A stretch of 64,000 bases of DNA from Rhizobiales bacterium GAS188 (GCA_900104855.1 FNSS01000001.1:1240001-1304000), one strand, 5' to 3'; shown: positions 17,958-26,395, numbered from the stretch's first letter. The notes: generated from the sequence alone by a model not told the origin. Translations and numbers: made by a program.

Positions 17958-18156
17958 ATTTGAAGGATACACTTAGCTTGGTCCGATACAGCTCGACCTT
18001 GCCGTCCTTCAGCTGGATATCTTGTTCGACCACCTCGGCCACTCGGAGGTCGCGCAGGGACTCCGAGGCGCGCTCCACGGCCGCCTTCGCGGCTTTCTCC
18101 CAGGACTCGGTGCTGGTGCCGATCAGCTCGATGACCTTATAGACGCTCTCCGCCAT
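17941..18156 (-). CDS. Dodecin family flavin-binding protein
   Basis: A 71-residue protein matching dodecin in length and layout: MAESVYKVIELIGTST at the start, SWEKAAKAAVERA in the helix, and LRVAEVVEQDIQLKDGKVE in the following strands. Dodecins form dodecameric shells that store flavin and protect it from light. The start is set by GGGAGG about 8 bases upstream; a longer start at 18192 is less likely. It leads a two-gene unit with the NDUFA9-like SDR. Confidence 0.93.
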   Translation of the reverse strand: MAESVYKVIELIGTSTESWEKAAKAAVERASESLRDLRVAEVVEQDIQLKDGKVELYRTKLSVSFKYEGTS

Positions 18157-18333
18157 TGTGGTCCTCCCTAGCGGGGCACCGTCCGGACCCATCAGCGAGC
18201 CCCAGGAGCAGGGTCTCCCGCGATCTCACAGTAGCAGGTTCTGCATTGCCCTTGCACGAGGCATCGGGCGTTCCGGCAACACCTTTGGCTGCACTGGTAT
18301 TGTCAAGCGGGCGTGGCCTCGCGGCGTGAGGGC

Positions 18334-18376
18334 GCGCCGACTTGGACGCGCCGACTTGGACGCGCCGGACCTGGAC
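18334..18376. repeat. 14-bp tandem repeat, three copies
   Basis: GCGCCGACTTGGAC occurs twice exactly, and a third copy has one inserted base and one change. It sits in the 316-bp gap upstream of the DUF2188-like gene, in which I see no other gene or clear signal. Confidence 0.8.
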
Positions 18377-18472
18377 GATTGACAGCCCGGTCTGAATCGA
18401 TGTCCGATCGGCTGAACTTGCTATGGGGAAATGACCGGCTCACAATGAGGCAGAAGACAAGGGAATGAAGAC

Positions 18473-18712
18473 ATGACTCACGTCACATACCAGGTGGTCG
18501 CCCATGATGGCGGCTGGGCCTATAAGGTTGGCGATGTCTTCTCGGAAACCTTTGCCACGAGGGAACGTGCCCTCTCGGCTGCCGCCAAGGCGGCCCGTGA
18601 GCATAAGACTCCGGGCGAGACCCAGGTCATCCAGTACGAGGACAGTTCGGGCCGCTGGCACGACGAGACGGCGAGAGGAAATGATCGCCCCTATACCGAC
18701 GTGAAAGGGTGA
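18473..18712 (+). CDS. DUF2188-like small protein
   Basis: 79 residues. The N-terminal half (TYQVVAHDGGWAYKVGDVFSE followed by TFATRERALSAAAKAA) is the DUF2188 pattern: a short beta strand, a Gly turn, then a helix of an AP2-like mini-fold. The tail adds a second strand set (TQVIQYEDSSGRWHDE). The start ATG is preceded by AAGGGAATG. Function is unknown. It converges on the DUF3307 gene. Confidence 0.8.
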   Translation: MTHVTYQVVAHDGGWAYKVGDVFSETFATRERALSAAAKAAREHKTPGETQVIQYEDSSGRWHDETARGNDRPYTDVKG

Positions 18713-18792
18713 GGCGATCATTCGCTTCCGCGCGCGCCGCGGAACGTCGAGGGCCGTATTTCGGCCGGCGAAGCGGCGCTATGTGACTGATC

Positions 18793-19140
18793 TCACGACG
18801 ACATTGACGGCATGAGCATGAGCGCTGCGGCCCAGACGACCTTGCAAGCCACATGCGCCAGCTGATCCTGATTATAGGAAATGCGCCCCGCACATTTGAC
18901 GTAGTCGATGCCGGCATGGACGACGAACTCGGCCGCGGCCAGTAGGTAGGAACCTGTCGCCAGCTGGACACCGGCTGCATGGATCAGGGAGTGCATAGCG
19001 AGCGCTCCCGGCCAAATCGTCTGCCCGGGAATGCGGTTGAGCGTCTGGTTCTTGGCGGTCGCCAGCCACTCGCCCTGCAAGGGGAAGTCGGCAACGGCAT
19101 GCGCGACCAGCATCCAGAACAAGGCCGTCAAAGCCGCCAT
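18793..19140 (-). CDS. DUF3307 family membrane protein
   Basis: 115 residues starting MAALTALFWMLVAHAVADF. The family signature H.VADF.LQ (AHAVADFPLQGEW) is intact, followed by K and a loop ending in H (AMHSLIHAAG) that may place metal-like ligands in the membrane. Three to four hydrophobic segments are predicted. Longer in-frame starts read through low-complexity sequence antisense to the next gene and are rejected. Function is unknown. Confidence 0.82.
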   Translation of the reverse strand: MAALTALFWMLVAHAVADFPLQGEWLATAKNQTLNRIPGQTIWPGALAMHSLIHAAGVQLATGSYLLAAAEFVVHAGIDYVKCAGRISYNQDQLAHVACKVVWAAALMLMPSMSS

Positions 19141-19183
19141 CGATATCCCGCGATGATGTAGCGATTTCCAGCGAGACGCGTCA

Positions 19184-19918
19184 CTATTGGGGCGTCGAGG
19201 TCGAAGGCGGAGCTGGCGTGCCGGGACCGGCCGGATAGAGCTGGATCTGGCGCACGACAGGGACCGGATGGTTCGGATCCGCCGCATCGGCATCGGCCCG
19301 TGCGTCCTTGGCCGAGGAGTCGGCCGCCGCCGGCGGGGCGTTGACGATCGCGGACGGCGTGCTCCCCGGCTTCGCGACGGCTGCCGCGGGCTGGGCCGGG
19401 CTCGGCGCCGCCGGCAGGGCGGGAATCGCGGCCGGAGATTCGCTCGCGGGCTTCGCGACCGCGACATCGCTTGCCGGTTGAGCGGGGCCGGGCGGCGCCG
19501 GCAGAAGAGGCTTCGCCACCGGAGCCGCGCCCGCAGGCTTCGCGACAGCACTATCACTGCTCGTCTCGGCCGGCGGCTCGAGCGGCGCGCTCTTCACGAC
19601 GGAGGGCACAACCGGCACCGACTTCGCCTTCGGAACGGCGGGCAAAACCCGCTTGGCTTGCGGCACCCGACGCGCTCTCGGGGCTGGCGTCGCAAAGCCT
19701 CGCCCCGGCGAAGGGATCAAGCCCGGCGGCCTCGGCCCGCTCTCGTCGAGCGCTCCCGGATAGGCGGGCGGTGGAAGCGAAGGCGAGCGGCCGCCATAAA
19801 CGGGGGCGGAGCCGAAGAATTGCGCCAGCGCAGCGCTCGGCTGCAAAGCGATGCTGGCCGAGGCCGCGGCGAGTGCGACACCAAATGCACGCAGGAGCGA
19901 ACAGAGGCTGGTGACCAT
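19184..19918 (-). CDS. Secreted Pro/Ala-rich low-complexity protein
   Basis: 244 residues with a signal peptide (hydrophobic core ALAAASASIALQ, cleavage likely after ALA near residue 33). The rest is disordered Pro/Ala/Lys repeats such as VAKPA and PALPAAPSPAQP, and ends with a conserved-looking VPVVRQIQLYPAGPG. Composition suggests a periplasmic spacer or a cell-envelope linker. No enzyme motif is seen. High GC can produce false frames, but the signal peptide and the repeated VAKPx units support a real gene. Confidence 0.6.
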   Translation of the reverse strand: MVTSLCSLLRAFGVALAAASASIALQPSAALAQFFGSAPVYGGRSPSLPPPAYPGALDESGPRPPGLIPSPGRGFATPAPRARRVPQAKRVLPAVPKAKSVPVVPSVVKSAPLEPPAETSSDSAVAKPAGAAPVAKPLLPAPPGPAQPASDVAVAKPASESPAAIPALPAAPSPAQPAAAVAKPGSTPSAIVNAPPAAADSSAKDARADADAADPNHPVPVVRQIQLYPAGPGTPAPPSTSTPQ

Positions 19919-20038
19919 GATCACATCGAGCCCGTTACAACGAGATCCGGGGACCTCGCCTCAGACTGCCTCCTCTTTCGATATCTGGCAAGCGAGCGCC
20001 TCCGCCCAACTCTCCCCGCCGCTTGCGCGGAGAAGAGC

Positions 20039-21247
20039 TCACTCGGCCGGGGCTTCGCGGAGGGATCGGCGCCTCGGCCGCAACGTCGCTTGCGCGAAGA
20101 TGAGGGCGATGGCCGCGCAGCCCGCAATGCCCGCCACCATCGGCAGGGCCGTGCCGTTCACGAAGGCGCCGACGACCAGCATCACCACGGCGCCGACCAC
20201 GAATTGCAAGGTTCCCATCAGCGCGGAGGCGGTTCCCGCGATCGCGCCATGCTCCTCGAGCGCCAGCACGGCGGTCGTCGGAATGACGAGGCCGAGACAG
20301 CCGTAACCGACGAACAAGAGCGGCGCCAGGACGGCAAGGCGATCGATTCCGGCGGCAAAGAGCGCGAACAATGCCAGCATGACGGCGGCGTAGACGATCA
20401 CCGCCACGTGGACGACGCGGCTCAGGCCGTAGCGTGAAGCGAGCCGGCCGGTGAGCTGCGCCACGGCGAAGAAGGACGCCGCGTTGATCGAGAAGAAGAC
20501 GCTGTAGAGCGCCGGCGACAGGCCATAATGCTCGATCAGCACGAAGGGCGAGTTGGCGAGATAGGCAAAGAAGCTCGAAATGCCGAAAGCGCCGATGAAG
20601 GTCAGCCCCAGGAAGTTCCAGTCGGTGAGCAAGAGCGGATAGGCCGCGAGCGCGCCCGCAATGCTGCTGCCGGCCCGCTCGGCGGGCGGCCGCGTCTCCT
20701 TCAGCAGCGTGGCCAGCATGACGATGCCGATGATCGCAGCGGCCAGCACAACCCAGAACACCGCGCGCCAGCCCGCGAAGGCAATCACGATGCTGCCCGT
20801 GAGCGGGGCGAGGATCGGCGAGATGCTGAAGACGAGCATGAGGAGCGACATCAGCCGCGCCGCGTCGACCCCGGTATGGAGGTCGCGCACGATGGCGCGC
20901 GGAATCACCATGCCGGCGCAGGCACCGATGCCCTGCACGAAGCGGAAGGCGATCAGCATGTCGATGCTCGGGGCGAGCGCACATCCGATGCTGCCGACCG
21001 CAAAGAGCACGAGCCCGAAATAGAGCGGCGCCTTGCGTCCGAACATGTCGGAGGCAGGCCCGTAGACGGGCTGACCGACGCCGAGCGCGATGAAGAACAC
21101 CATCAGGCTCATCTGCACCGCGCCCGTATCGGCGCCGAGGCTGCGGCCGATCGAGGGCAGCGAAGGCAGGTACATGTCGATGGCGAAGGGGCCGATCGCC
21201 GATAACAGGCCGAGAATGACGGCGTTACGCAAAATCCTCGTTCTCAT
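20039..21247 (-). CDS. Bcr/CflA family multidrug MFS exporter
   Basis: 402 residues with twelve hydrophobic segments. The N-terminus FAIDMYLPSLPSIGRSL is the Bcr/CflA (DHA1) signature, followed by the MFS loop motif GPASDMFGRKAP and by VQGIGACAGMVIPRA. Family members expel drugs such as bicyclomycin or sulfonamides with proton antiport. It is divergent from a TetR regulator, with a palindrome between them, so control by that repressor is likely. The substrate is unknown. Confidence 0.92.
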   Translation of the reverse strand: MRTRILRNAVILGLLSAIGPFAIDMYLPSLPSIGRSLGADTGAVQMSLMVFFIALGVGQPVYGPASDMFGRKAPLYFGLVLFAVGSIGCALAPSIDMLIAFRFVQGIGACAGMVIPRAIVRDLHTGVDAARLMSLLMLVFSISPILAPLTGSIVIAFAGWRAVFWVVLAAAIIGIVMLATLLKETRPPAERAGSSIAGALAAYPLLLTDWNFLGLTFIGAFGISSFFAYLANSPFVLIEHYGLSPALYSVFFSINAASFFAVAQLTGRLASRYGLSRVVHVAVIVYAAVMLALFALFAAGIDRLAVLAPLLFVGYGCLGLVIPTTAVLALEEHGAIAGTASALMGTLQFVVGAVVMLVVGAFVNGTALPMVAGIAGCAAIALIFAQATLRPRRRSLREAPAE

Positions 21248-21436
21248 AATCGAGCAGTCCTCGAAAGATCAGCAGCCTTGTAAGGGCAGCCTTGGACGAG
21301 GCAGCCTTGGAAGAGAAGGCAGGCCGGCAATCCCGGTTCTGCCCTGCGGACGGCCTATCCGGCCATCGCGCGCGTGCATGTTTGGCGCAAGCAACCACCT
21401 GTCGGATGCAACCATCTTGACATGGAAGGCCAAATT

Positions 21437-21456
21437 ATTGGACGCTATTGTCCAAT
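21437..21456. promoter_or_regulatory. Palindromic operator between the MFS exporter and tetR genes
   Basis: ATTGGAC-GCTATT-GTCCAAT is a perfect inverted repeat of 7-bp arms with a 6-bp spacer, in the divergent intergenic region and 52 bp before the tetR start. This fits a TetR dimer site controlling both genes. Confidence 0.7.
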
Positions 21457-21508
21457 CCGTCAAGAGCCTTTATCGTGGCGGCAGAACGAGCTCCGGAGAG
21501 ACGCCGCG

Positions 21509-22183
21509 GTGATCTTCTTGCCCAGAGGCCAGCTCGCCAAGCGCCTATCGATTCTCGAGGCGGCGGCGGCGGTTTTCCGGCGTGACGGCTTCACGGGTGC
21601 CAGCATCGAGGTGATCGCAGCGGAAGCCGGAGTCTCGCGGCAGACTGTCTATAATCACCATGGCGACAAGGAGACGCTCTTCATCGACGTGGTGAAGGAC
21701 ATGACCGAACACGCCAATGCGGAGCTGTTCTCGACGCTCGCCACCTTCCCGGATCGCCCGAAGGACCTGCGGGTCGAGCTCATCGGCTTCGCCATGCGGC
21801 TCGCCCGCAATTGCTTGTGCAATCGCGAGGCGATGGCGCTGCGCAAGATCATCGAAGCCGAGGGCGAGCGCTATCCGGAATTGCTGACGGCCTGGCAAGA
21901 ACATGGTCCGGGCAAGCTGTCCGCGGCGCTCGCGGCGAGGCTCGCGAACCTCGCCCATTCGGGCTTTCTCGATATCGGCAATGCCAATCTCGCGGCGCGC
22001 CAGTTCATGGCGCTCGTCTATGCCGATCTGCAATTCGGTGCCGTTCCCGGCCGACCGCCCGCCGAGGCTGAAATCGGGCGCGCCGCGACCGAGGCGGTCG
22101 GCACCTTCCTCAAGGCCTATGGCCATGCGGGGGCGCGGATGGGGTCGCGGCCGGACGAGGCCGCACTCCCGGCGACAGCGTAG
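21509..22183 (+). CDS. TetR family transcriptional regulator
   Basis: 224 residues. The N-terminal helix-turn-helix is visible: ILEAAAAVFRRDGF, then IEVIAAEAGVSRQTVYNHHG and ETLFIDVV. The C-terminal part resembles the AefR/TetR_C ligand domain (LRKIIEAEGERYPEL). The GTG start is chosen because CGGAGAG lies 8 bases upstream and because earlier in-frame ATGs would place the operator inside the gene. It diverges from the Bcr/CflA exporter and probably represses it and itself. The inducing ligand is unknown. Confidence 0.9.
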   Translation: MIFLPRGQLAKRLSILEAAAAVFRRDGFTGASIEVIAAEAGVSRQTVYNHHGDKETLFIDVVKDMTEHANAELFSTLATFPDRPKDLRVELIGFAMRLARNCLCNREAMALRKIIEAEGERYPELLTAWQEHGPGKLSAALAARLANLAHSGFLDIGNANLAARQFMALVYADLQFGAVPGRPPAEAEIGRAATEAVGTFLKAYGHAGARMGSRPDEAALPATA

Positions 22184-22206
22184 CGAGGCGGCCGCGCGGC
22201 GCGGGC

Positions 22207-23250
22207 TCAGCCGGATCTCTGTTTCGCTGCGATCCGACCTCGGCCGCTGGGCGAGAGGCTCGACTTGTCGGCAGTCGCGGCACCGCCCTCGCCGGTCCGG
22301 TAGAGCGCGAGCACCCGGCTCGCTCTCTCGGCGATCTGCTCGCGCAGCTCGAGCGGCGTCAGCACCTCGATATCGGCGGCGAAAGCGATCAGCAGACGCG
22401 CCGCGTGATCGACGCTCTCGATCGGCACCACGGCTTCGCGCCAGCCATCCGCCTGCGCCGGCACGCTGAGCACCGCTTCGGCGATATCGGCGCCGAGCTG
22501 ATCGATCCTCGCGAGCGCAGCCTCGGAGACGCGCAGGCGCGCCGTGCCCCGACGCAGGCTCGCCTCGAAGCGCTTCAGCTCGCGGCGCCAATGCTCGGCG
22601 AGATCGAAGTCCTGCGGATAGTCGAATGTCTCCTCGCGCAGCGTGAGCTCGGCGATCTTGGCGACCTTGTAGGTGCGGATATTGGTGTCGGCGCGCGCCA
22701 CCAGATACCAGGCGCCGGCCTTCATCACGAGGCCGAGCGGGTCGATGCGGCGGCGCACCGTCGATTGCCAGCTCTCATAGCGGATGCTGAGGCTGCGCTG
22801 GCCCCAGACGGCCTGAGCGATGGCCGGCAGGTTCGCTGGCGGCGGCGCCCGGCGAAACCAGTCGAAGGGATCGAGATGGAACCGCGCCCCGATGCGGGCT
22901 GCGTCCTGACCGGCCGCCGGCGGCAGCGCCGCCAAGAGCTTGAGGCGAGCCGCCGCCGAAGGCTCGGCGAGCCCGAGATCGGCGGCCGGCCCCGGCAGCC
23001 CGGTCAGTAGCAGCGTCTCGGCTTCGCTCGCATTGAGCCCGGTGAGCCGCGTGCGATAGCCGTCGAGCAGCGCGAAACCACCGCCCGGGCCGCGATCGGC
23101 ATAGACCGGCACGCCGGCAGCGCTCAATTCGTCGATATCCCGATAGACGGTGCGCAGCGAGACCTCGAACTCGTCGGCCAAGGCCTGCGCGGTCAGGCGG
23201 CCGCGCAGCTGCAGCATGATGAGCATGGAGAGGAGGCGGCTCGCGCGCAT
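22207..23250 (-). CDS. YafY-type WYL-domain transcriptional regulator
   Basis: 347 residues. The N-terminal DeoR/HTH_11 winged helix (LSMLIMLQLRGRLTAQALAD, SLRTVYRDIDEL) is followed by a WYL domain at about 145-220 containing LGLVMKAGAWYLVARAD, and a C-terminal WCX-like domain. WYL regulators sense ligands, often nucleic-acid or nucleotide signals, and usually control an adjacent gene. It diverges from the DUF1127 gene. A palindrome in the shared promoter reappears before the third gene of this group, which suggests a local regulon. It ends 23 bp from the convergent end of tetR. Confidence 0.92.
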   Translation of the reverse strand: MRASRLLSMLIMLQLRGRLTAQALADEFEVSLRTVYRDIDELSAAGVPVYADRGPGGGFALLDGYRTRLTGLNASEAETLLLTGLPGPAADLGLAEPSAAARLKLLAALPPAAGQDAARIGARFHLDPFDWFRRAPPPANLPAIAQAVWGQRSLSIRYESWQSTVRRRIDPLGLVMKAGAWYLVARADTNIRTYKVAKIAELTLREETFDYPQDFDLAEHWRRELKRFEASLRRGTARLRVSEAALARIDQLGADIAEAVLSVPAQADGWREAVVPIESVDHAARLLIAFAADIEVLTPLELREQIAERASRVLALYRTGEGGAATADKSSLSPSGRGRIAAKQRSG

Positions 23251-23270
23251 TTTTTGAACCTATCACAAAA

Positions 23271-23291
23271 TCCTGACGCAGGATGTCAGGA
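23271..23291. promoter_or_regulatory. Palindrome TCCTGAC-N7-GTCAGGA, candidate WYL-regulator operator (copy 1)
   Basis: Perfect 7-bp arms with a 7-bp spacer, between the WYL regulator start and the DUF1127 start, ending 45 bp before the DUF1127 ATG. A second copy with one changed base lies upstream of the next gene at almost the same distance from its start. Confidence 0.72.
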
Positions 23292-23335
23292 ATAGGGGCT
23301 CATAACGTCTCCAACGTCAACCTCAGGAGACCCCG

Positions 23336-23773
23336 ATGTCACTCATGACCGTCAAGGACCGAAGCGTCCTCAAGGATCGAGCCCTCCTCAAGGATCGAGC
23401 CTTCCTCAGGGATCAAGGCTTCCTCAGGGATCAAGGTTCGGCTCGTCGCTCGCAGGCGGCCCGAACCTCATCTGCGCCATCCGCGCCGCCGGCCCTTCGC
23501 CGACCCTCGACCGCAAGGCGGCTGGTGCGTGGGCTCGAGCGCATCATGTCCTGGCCGTTGCGCGTCATCGCGGCGCAGCGCGAGCTCGAGGAGCTCTACG
23601 GGATGAACGAATACGAGCTGAAGGATATCGGCCTGACGCGCCAGGATCTCGGCGACGTCACGGCATTGCCCGTCGATGCGAGCCCGACCGAGTTCCTGGC
23701 CGCCCGCGTCGAGGAGCGCTACCGCGCCAGAGCCGCGGCGCCCTCATTCCCGAAGGCTGTCGGAAGATCCTGA
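23336..23773 (+). CDS. DUF1127 domain protein with N-terminal hexapeptide repeats
   Basis: 145 residues. The C-terminal half has the DUF1127 motif RELEELYGMNEYELKDIGL, a small Arg-rich helix pair that in other alphaproteobacteria influences RNA turnover and phosphate or stress responses. The N-terminus is unusual: five near-identical hexapeptides (VKDRSV, LKDRAL, LKDRAF, LRDQGF, LRDQGS) encoded by an 18-bp DNA repeat. Most DUF1127 proteins are only 45-80 residues, so this one is extended. The start has CAGGAGA upstream. It diverges from the WYL regulator. Confidence 0.82.
   Translation: MSLMTVKDRSVLKDRALLKDRAFLRDQGFLRDQGSARRSQAARTSSAPSAPPALRRPSTARRLVRGLERIMSWPLRVIAAQRELEELYGMNEYELKDIGLTRQDLGDVTALPVDASPTEFLAARVEERYRARAAAPSFPKAVGRS
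23351..23440 (+). repeat. 18-bp tandem repeat inside the DUF1127 gene (five units)
   Basis: Five in-frame units of 18 bp, consensus CTCAAGGATCGAGCCTTC, drift in sequence from 5' to 3'. Slipped-strand change would alter the protein by six residues per unit without a frameshift. Confidence 0.88.
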
Positions 23774-23788
23774 CATCGAGTGCCAGGA
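23768..23788. promoter_or_regulatory. Palindrome TCCTGAC-N7-GCCAGGA, candidate WYL-regulator operator (copy 2)
   Basis: This matches copy 1 at 23271-23291 except for one base in the right arm. The flank also recurs (CAGGAATA, then CATAGCG against CATAACG). It overlaps the DUF1127 stop codon and ends 46 bp before the ATG of the following gene. Confidence 0.7.
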
Positions 23789-23833
23789 ATAAGAATCCAT
23801 AGCGCCGTCTCCCTCAAGACCAAGGAGAGCCCA

Positions 23834-24340
23834 ATGTCGACCCTGATCACCACGGCCGAGGCGTCGCCCTCGGCCGAAGGCCGCCACGCTTTCGATTTCT
23901 TCGTCGGGCGTTGGAAGGTCGCCCATCACCGGCTGCGCGAGCGCCTGGTGGGCGATACGAGCTGGGAGGATTTCGCCGGCTTTTGCGAGACGAGCCACAT
24001 CATCGGCGGGCTCGGCAATGTCGACGACAACGTCCTGGAGCTGCCGGCCGGCACCTATTGCGCCGCCACCTTGCGCCTGTTCAACCCGGCGACCGGCCTG
24101 TGGTCGATCCGGTGGATCGATGCCCGCGACTGCACGCTGGGAGCGCCGGTGCATGGGAGATTCGAGAAGGGCGTCGGAACCTTCTTCGGCGACGATACGC
24201 TCGCCGGGCGGCCCATCCGCATCCGCTTCGTCTGGTCGCAGATCACAGAGCGCTCGGCACGCTGGGAACAGGCTTTCTCGGCCGATGGCGGGGCGAGCTG
24301 GGAGGTGAATTGGTGGATGAATTTCGAACGCGTCGCCTGA
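23834..24340 (+). CDS. DUF1579-like small protein
   Basis: 168 residues starting MSTLITTAEAS, with AAGGAG 7 bases upstream. FDFFVGRWKVAHHRLRERL and the W-rich beta strands (GLWSIRWIDARD, ASWEVNWWMNFERV) suggest a lipocalin-like calycin barrel as in DUF1579 proteins. The ligand is unknown. The upstream palindrome ties it to the neighbouring WYL regulator. It ends before a hairpin shared with the convergent TMEM175-like gene. Confidence 0.8.
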   Translation: MSTLITTAEASPSAEGRHAFDFFVGRWKVAHHRLRERLVGDTSWEDFAGFCETSHIIGGLGNVDDNVLELPAGTYCAATLRLFNPATGLWSIRWIDARDCTLGAPVHGRFEKGVGTFFGDDTLAGRPIRIRFVWSQITERSARWEQAFSADGGASWEVNWWMNFERVA

Positions 24341-24346
24341 GGGCCG

Positions 24347-24381
24347 GCGCCCACCTCTCTTCTTGCGGGAGCGGTGGGCGC
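24347..24381. terminator. Hairpin between convergent genes
   Basis: GCGCCCACC (24347-24355) pairs perfectly with GGTGGGCGC (24373-24381) around a 17-nt loop, between the DUF1579-like stop and the end of the TMEM175-like gene. No T-run follows on either side. Confidence 0.5.
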
Positions 24382-24390
24382 TCATCCCCC

Positions 24391-24972
24391 TCAGTCCGAC
24401 ATCTTGACCAGCCTTTCGACCCGCCTTTCTGGGATGAGCCACATCATGGCGACCAGGAAATACATCGCATTCGCGATCCAGGGGCTGACGAAGGCGAGCC
24501 CGATGCCGGCGACATAGAGGATGGGCGAGACCATGCCCTTGAAATCGCGGCCGACCATCTGGGCGAAGGCGGAGCTGTGGCCTTCGACGCGAATAATGGC
24601 GAGCTTCATGACGTACCAGGCGAGCGCCGGCATGAGCAGCGACAGGCCATAGACCGCCGTCGGCGCCGGGGCGAAATGGTTCTCCCCCGTCCAGGCGGTC
24701 GCGAATGGGATGAGCGATATCCAGAACAGGAGATGCAGATTGGCCCACAGCACCGTGCCGTCCACGCGCGTCACGAGCTGGAAGAAATGGTGGTGGTTGT
24801 TCCAATAGATGCCGACATAGATGAAGCTGAGCGCATAGCTCAGGAAGATCGGGATCGTCGGTATCAGGTCCACGAAATCATGGCCGGCCGGCACTTTGAG
24901 CTCCAGCACCATGATGGTGATGATGATCGCCACGACACCGTCGGTGAATGCCAGGAGCCGGTCCTTTTCCAT
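24391..24972 (-). CDS. TMEM175 (DUF1211) family membrane channel
   Basis: 193 residues with six hydrophobic segments. The family signature appears as RLLAFTDGVVAIIITIMVLE, a variant of RxxxFSDGVxAI with Thr for Ser. The second segment has WNNHHHFFQLV, also typical. Bacterial TMEM175 proteins form tetrameric potassium-permeable channels. The start follows GAGGACTGG; an upstream start at 25014 is possible. The 410 bp upstream of it (24973-25382) contain no gene I can support. Confidence 0.88.
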   Translation of the reverse strand: MEKDRLLAFTDGVVAIIITIMVLELKVPAGHDFVDLIPTIPIFLSYALSFIYVGIYWNNHHHFFQLVTRVDGTVLWANLHLLFWISLIPFATAWTGENHFAPAPTAVYGLSLLMPALAWYVMKLAIIRVEGHSSAFAQMVGRDFKGMVSPILYVAGIGLAFVSPWIANAMYFLVAMMWLIPERRVERLVKMSD

Positions 24973-25382
24973 CTTTCCAGTCCTCGCCAAATCCGCGTTC
25001 GGATGCTTGCCCAAGCGTTTCGATCATCGAATGGCCCCTGATGTAAAGACGAGCGCCAAATCCCGGCCTGCGTGACCCGAAGGCTCGTCGGGGGAAGTCC
25101 GCGAGGCTGGGCGCAACCCTCTCACTCGGTTGGCGTTTTGGCCGCGATTACGGTGTTCTCCCCTCCCTTCCGGCGCGATTTCGACGAAAACGGGCGCTTC
25201 CGACGGCGAAGAGGCTCGCACCACCATCCCCATGCGGGTCGCGATATGGACCGGGCGGCGCCCTCATCTCGCCGCGAATTCGCGCACATCGGCCGCAAGC
25301 CCGCTCTTTTGCCACATTGGCCGTGCACCTCGGGGGGGACGAGTCGTCGTATGAGTCTCAACTCGGAGAGGAGCGCAGCCGG

Positions 25383-25817
25383 ATGGCGAGTTTTCAATCG
25401 CAGCACGATCATGACGGTCAAAACACCATTTCGGCGCTCGGGCTGCGCTGGGCCGCGCTGCGCGGCATGCTGGCATCGCCCCTGATCAATGCCGAGGATC
25501 AAAGGTCGCTGCGTGACGAATTGCTCCAGGAGATTCGCTCGATCGGGCAGATGATGTCGGGAATCGCCGCGCGCAACGCCATCGAGATCTGCGCCAAGAT
25601 CGACGTCATGAGCGAGGAGCTCAAGAAGGCCGAGGGCGCGGACGACTACCCGACCGAGACGTTGCTCGCCAGCATTCGCAGCGACGTCATGGCGATGTCA
25701 CCTCGCACCGTCACAGAGCGCTCGAATGTTCAGATCGTTCGCGGGGCCGTTCCCCATAGAAGCGTGGAAACGGCTCCTGGGGATGCCACGCGAGGCGAGG
25801 TCGGCAAAAGCCTCTGA
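25383..25817 (+). CDS. Hypothetical protein
   Basis: 144 residues starting MASFQSQHDHDG. The central part is acidic and helical (LRDELLQEIRSIGQMMSGI, IDVMSEELKKAEG). No domain is recognised. Codon phase and lack of a competing frame support it, but the last 40 residues may be a drifted tail. It precedes the lipoprotein gene by 109 bp. Function unknown. Confidence 0.5.
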   Translation: MASFQSQHDHDGQNTISALGLRWAALRGMLASPLINAEDQRSLRDELLQEIRSIGQMMSGIAARNAIEICAKIDVMSEELKKAEGADDYPTETLLASIRSDVMAMSPRTVTERSNVQIVRGAVPHRSVETAPGDATRGEVGKSL

Positions 25818-25926
25818 GGTCATCACATTGCGGTTGCGGGGGCCGGCTGCCAAGCCGAAGTTCCGCGAAACCCAGCACCGCGATCCCGCAACACAAGAAT
25901 CCTGCACCATCATGGGGAAGAGCACG

Positions 25927-26283
25927 ATGAGGAAGGCGATCTCGATCGGTCTGTGTCTGGCGCTGGCGGGCTGCGTCACGCCTCGGCAAGAGAGCTCCGG
26001 CGACTTGAAGGTGCGGTCCGAGCAGGCGGCGGCTGCCTGCCGCGCCCAGCCGCTGACCACTTATGTGGCCCGCGCCCAATGCCTGAACGACGCGGCGCTG
26101 ATCTCCGCTCCGACGGTCGAGAACCCCGAACTATACCGCCATGTGCTGGCTTCGCGCGTCGAGATCGCGGCACGCATCGATCGGAAGGAGATCACGCCGG
26201 CCGAGGGCGCGCGCCAATATGACAAGATCCAGTCGCAACTGGTCCGGCAACCGCCTTCGGATCAGGGCGTGGAGCAGCAATAG
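25927..26283 (+). CDS. Small lipoprotein
   Basis: 118 residues with a classic lipoprotein signal: MRKAISIGLCLALAGC, lipobox LAGC with Cys at 16. The mature part has two further cysteines (AACRAQ, AQCLND) that could form a disulfide, then a helical region with a run of Arg/Ile/Glu. ATG 25927 is favoured because GGGGAAGAG precedes it. The membrane-anchored product faces the periplasm; its role is unknown. Confidence 0.75.
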   Translation: MRKAISIGLCLALAGCVTPRQESSGDLKVRSEQAAAACRAQPLTTYVARAQCLNDAALISAPTVENPELYRHVLASRVEIAARIDRKEITPAEGARQYDKIQSQLVRQPPSDQGVEQQ

Positions 26284-26395
26284 CGTCCGTCGTGGCGTCG
26301 TCTGGCCCCGCAGCGAGACGCGCAAACCACCTCGTGCACGGCTCAGGCCATGCGGCAGAAGGCCATATCCTGGGCCGGCCAGTCGGGCCTGCAGC

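Noticed and set aside
19187-20437. Plus-strand frame of 416 codons
   Set aside because: Arg/Gly-rich product antisense to the Pro/Ala-rich protein and the MFS exporter; no family.
23351-23440. Regular 18-bp repeats considered as a CRISPR-like array
   Set aside because: Units are contiguous without spacers and lie in frame in a coding gene; no cas genes are near.
24973-25382. Short frames in the gap upstream of the TMEM175-like gene
   Set aside because: Products look random (Arg/Ser/Pro-rich) on both strands and have no start signals.
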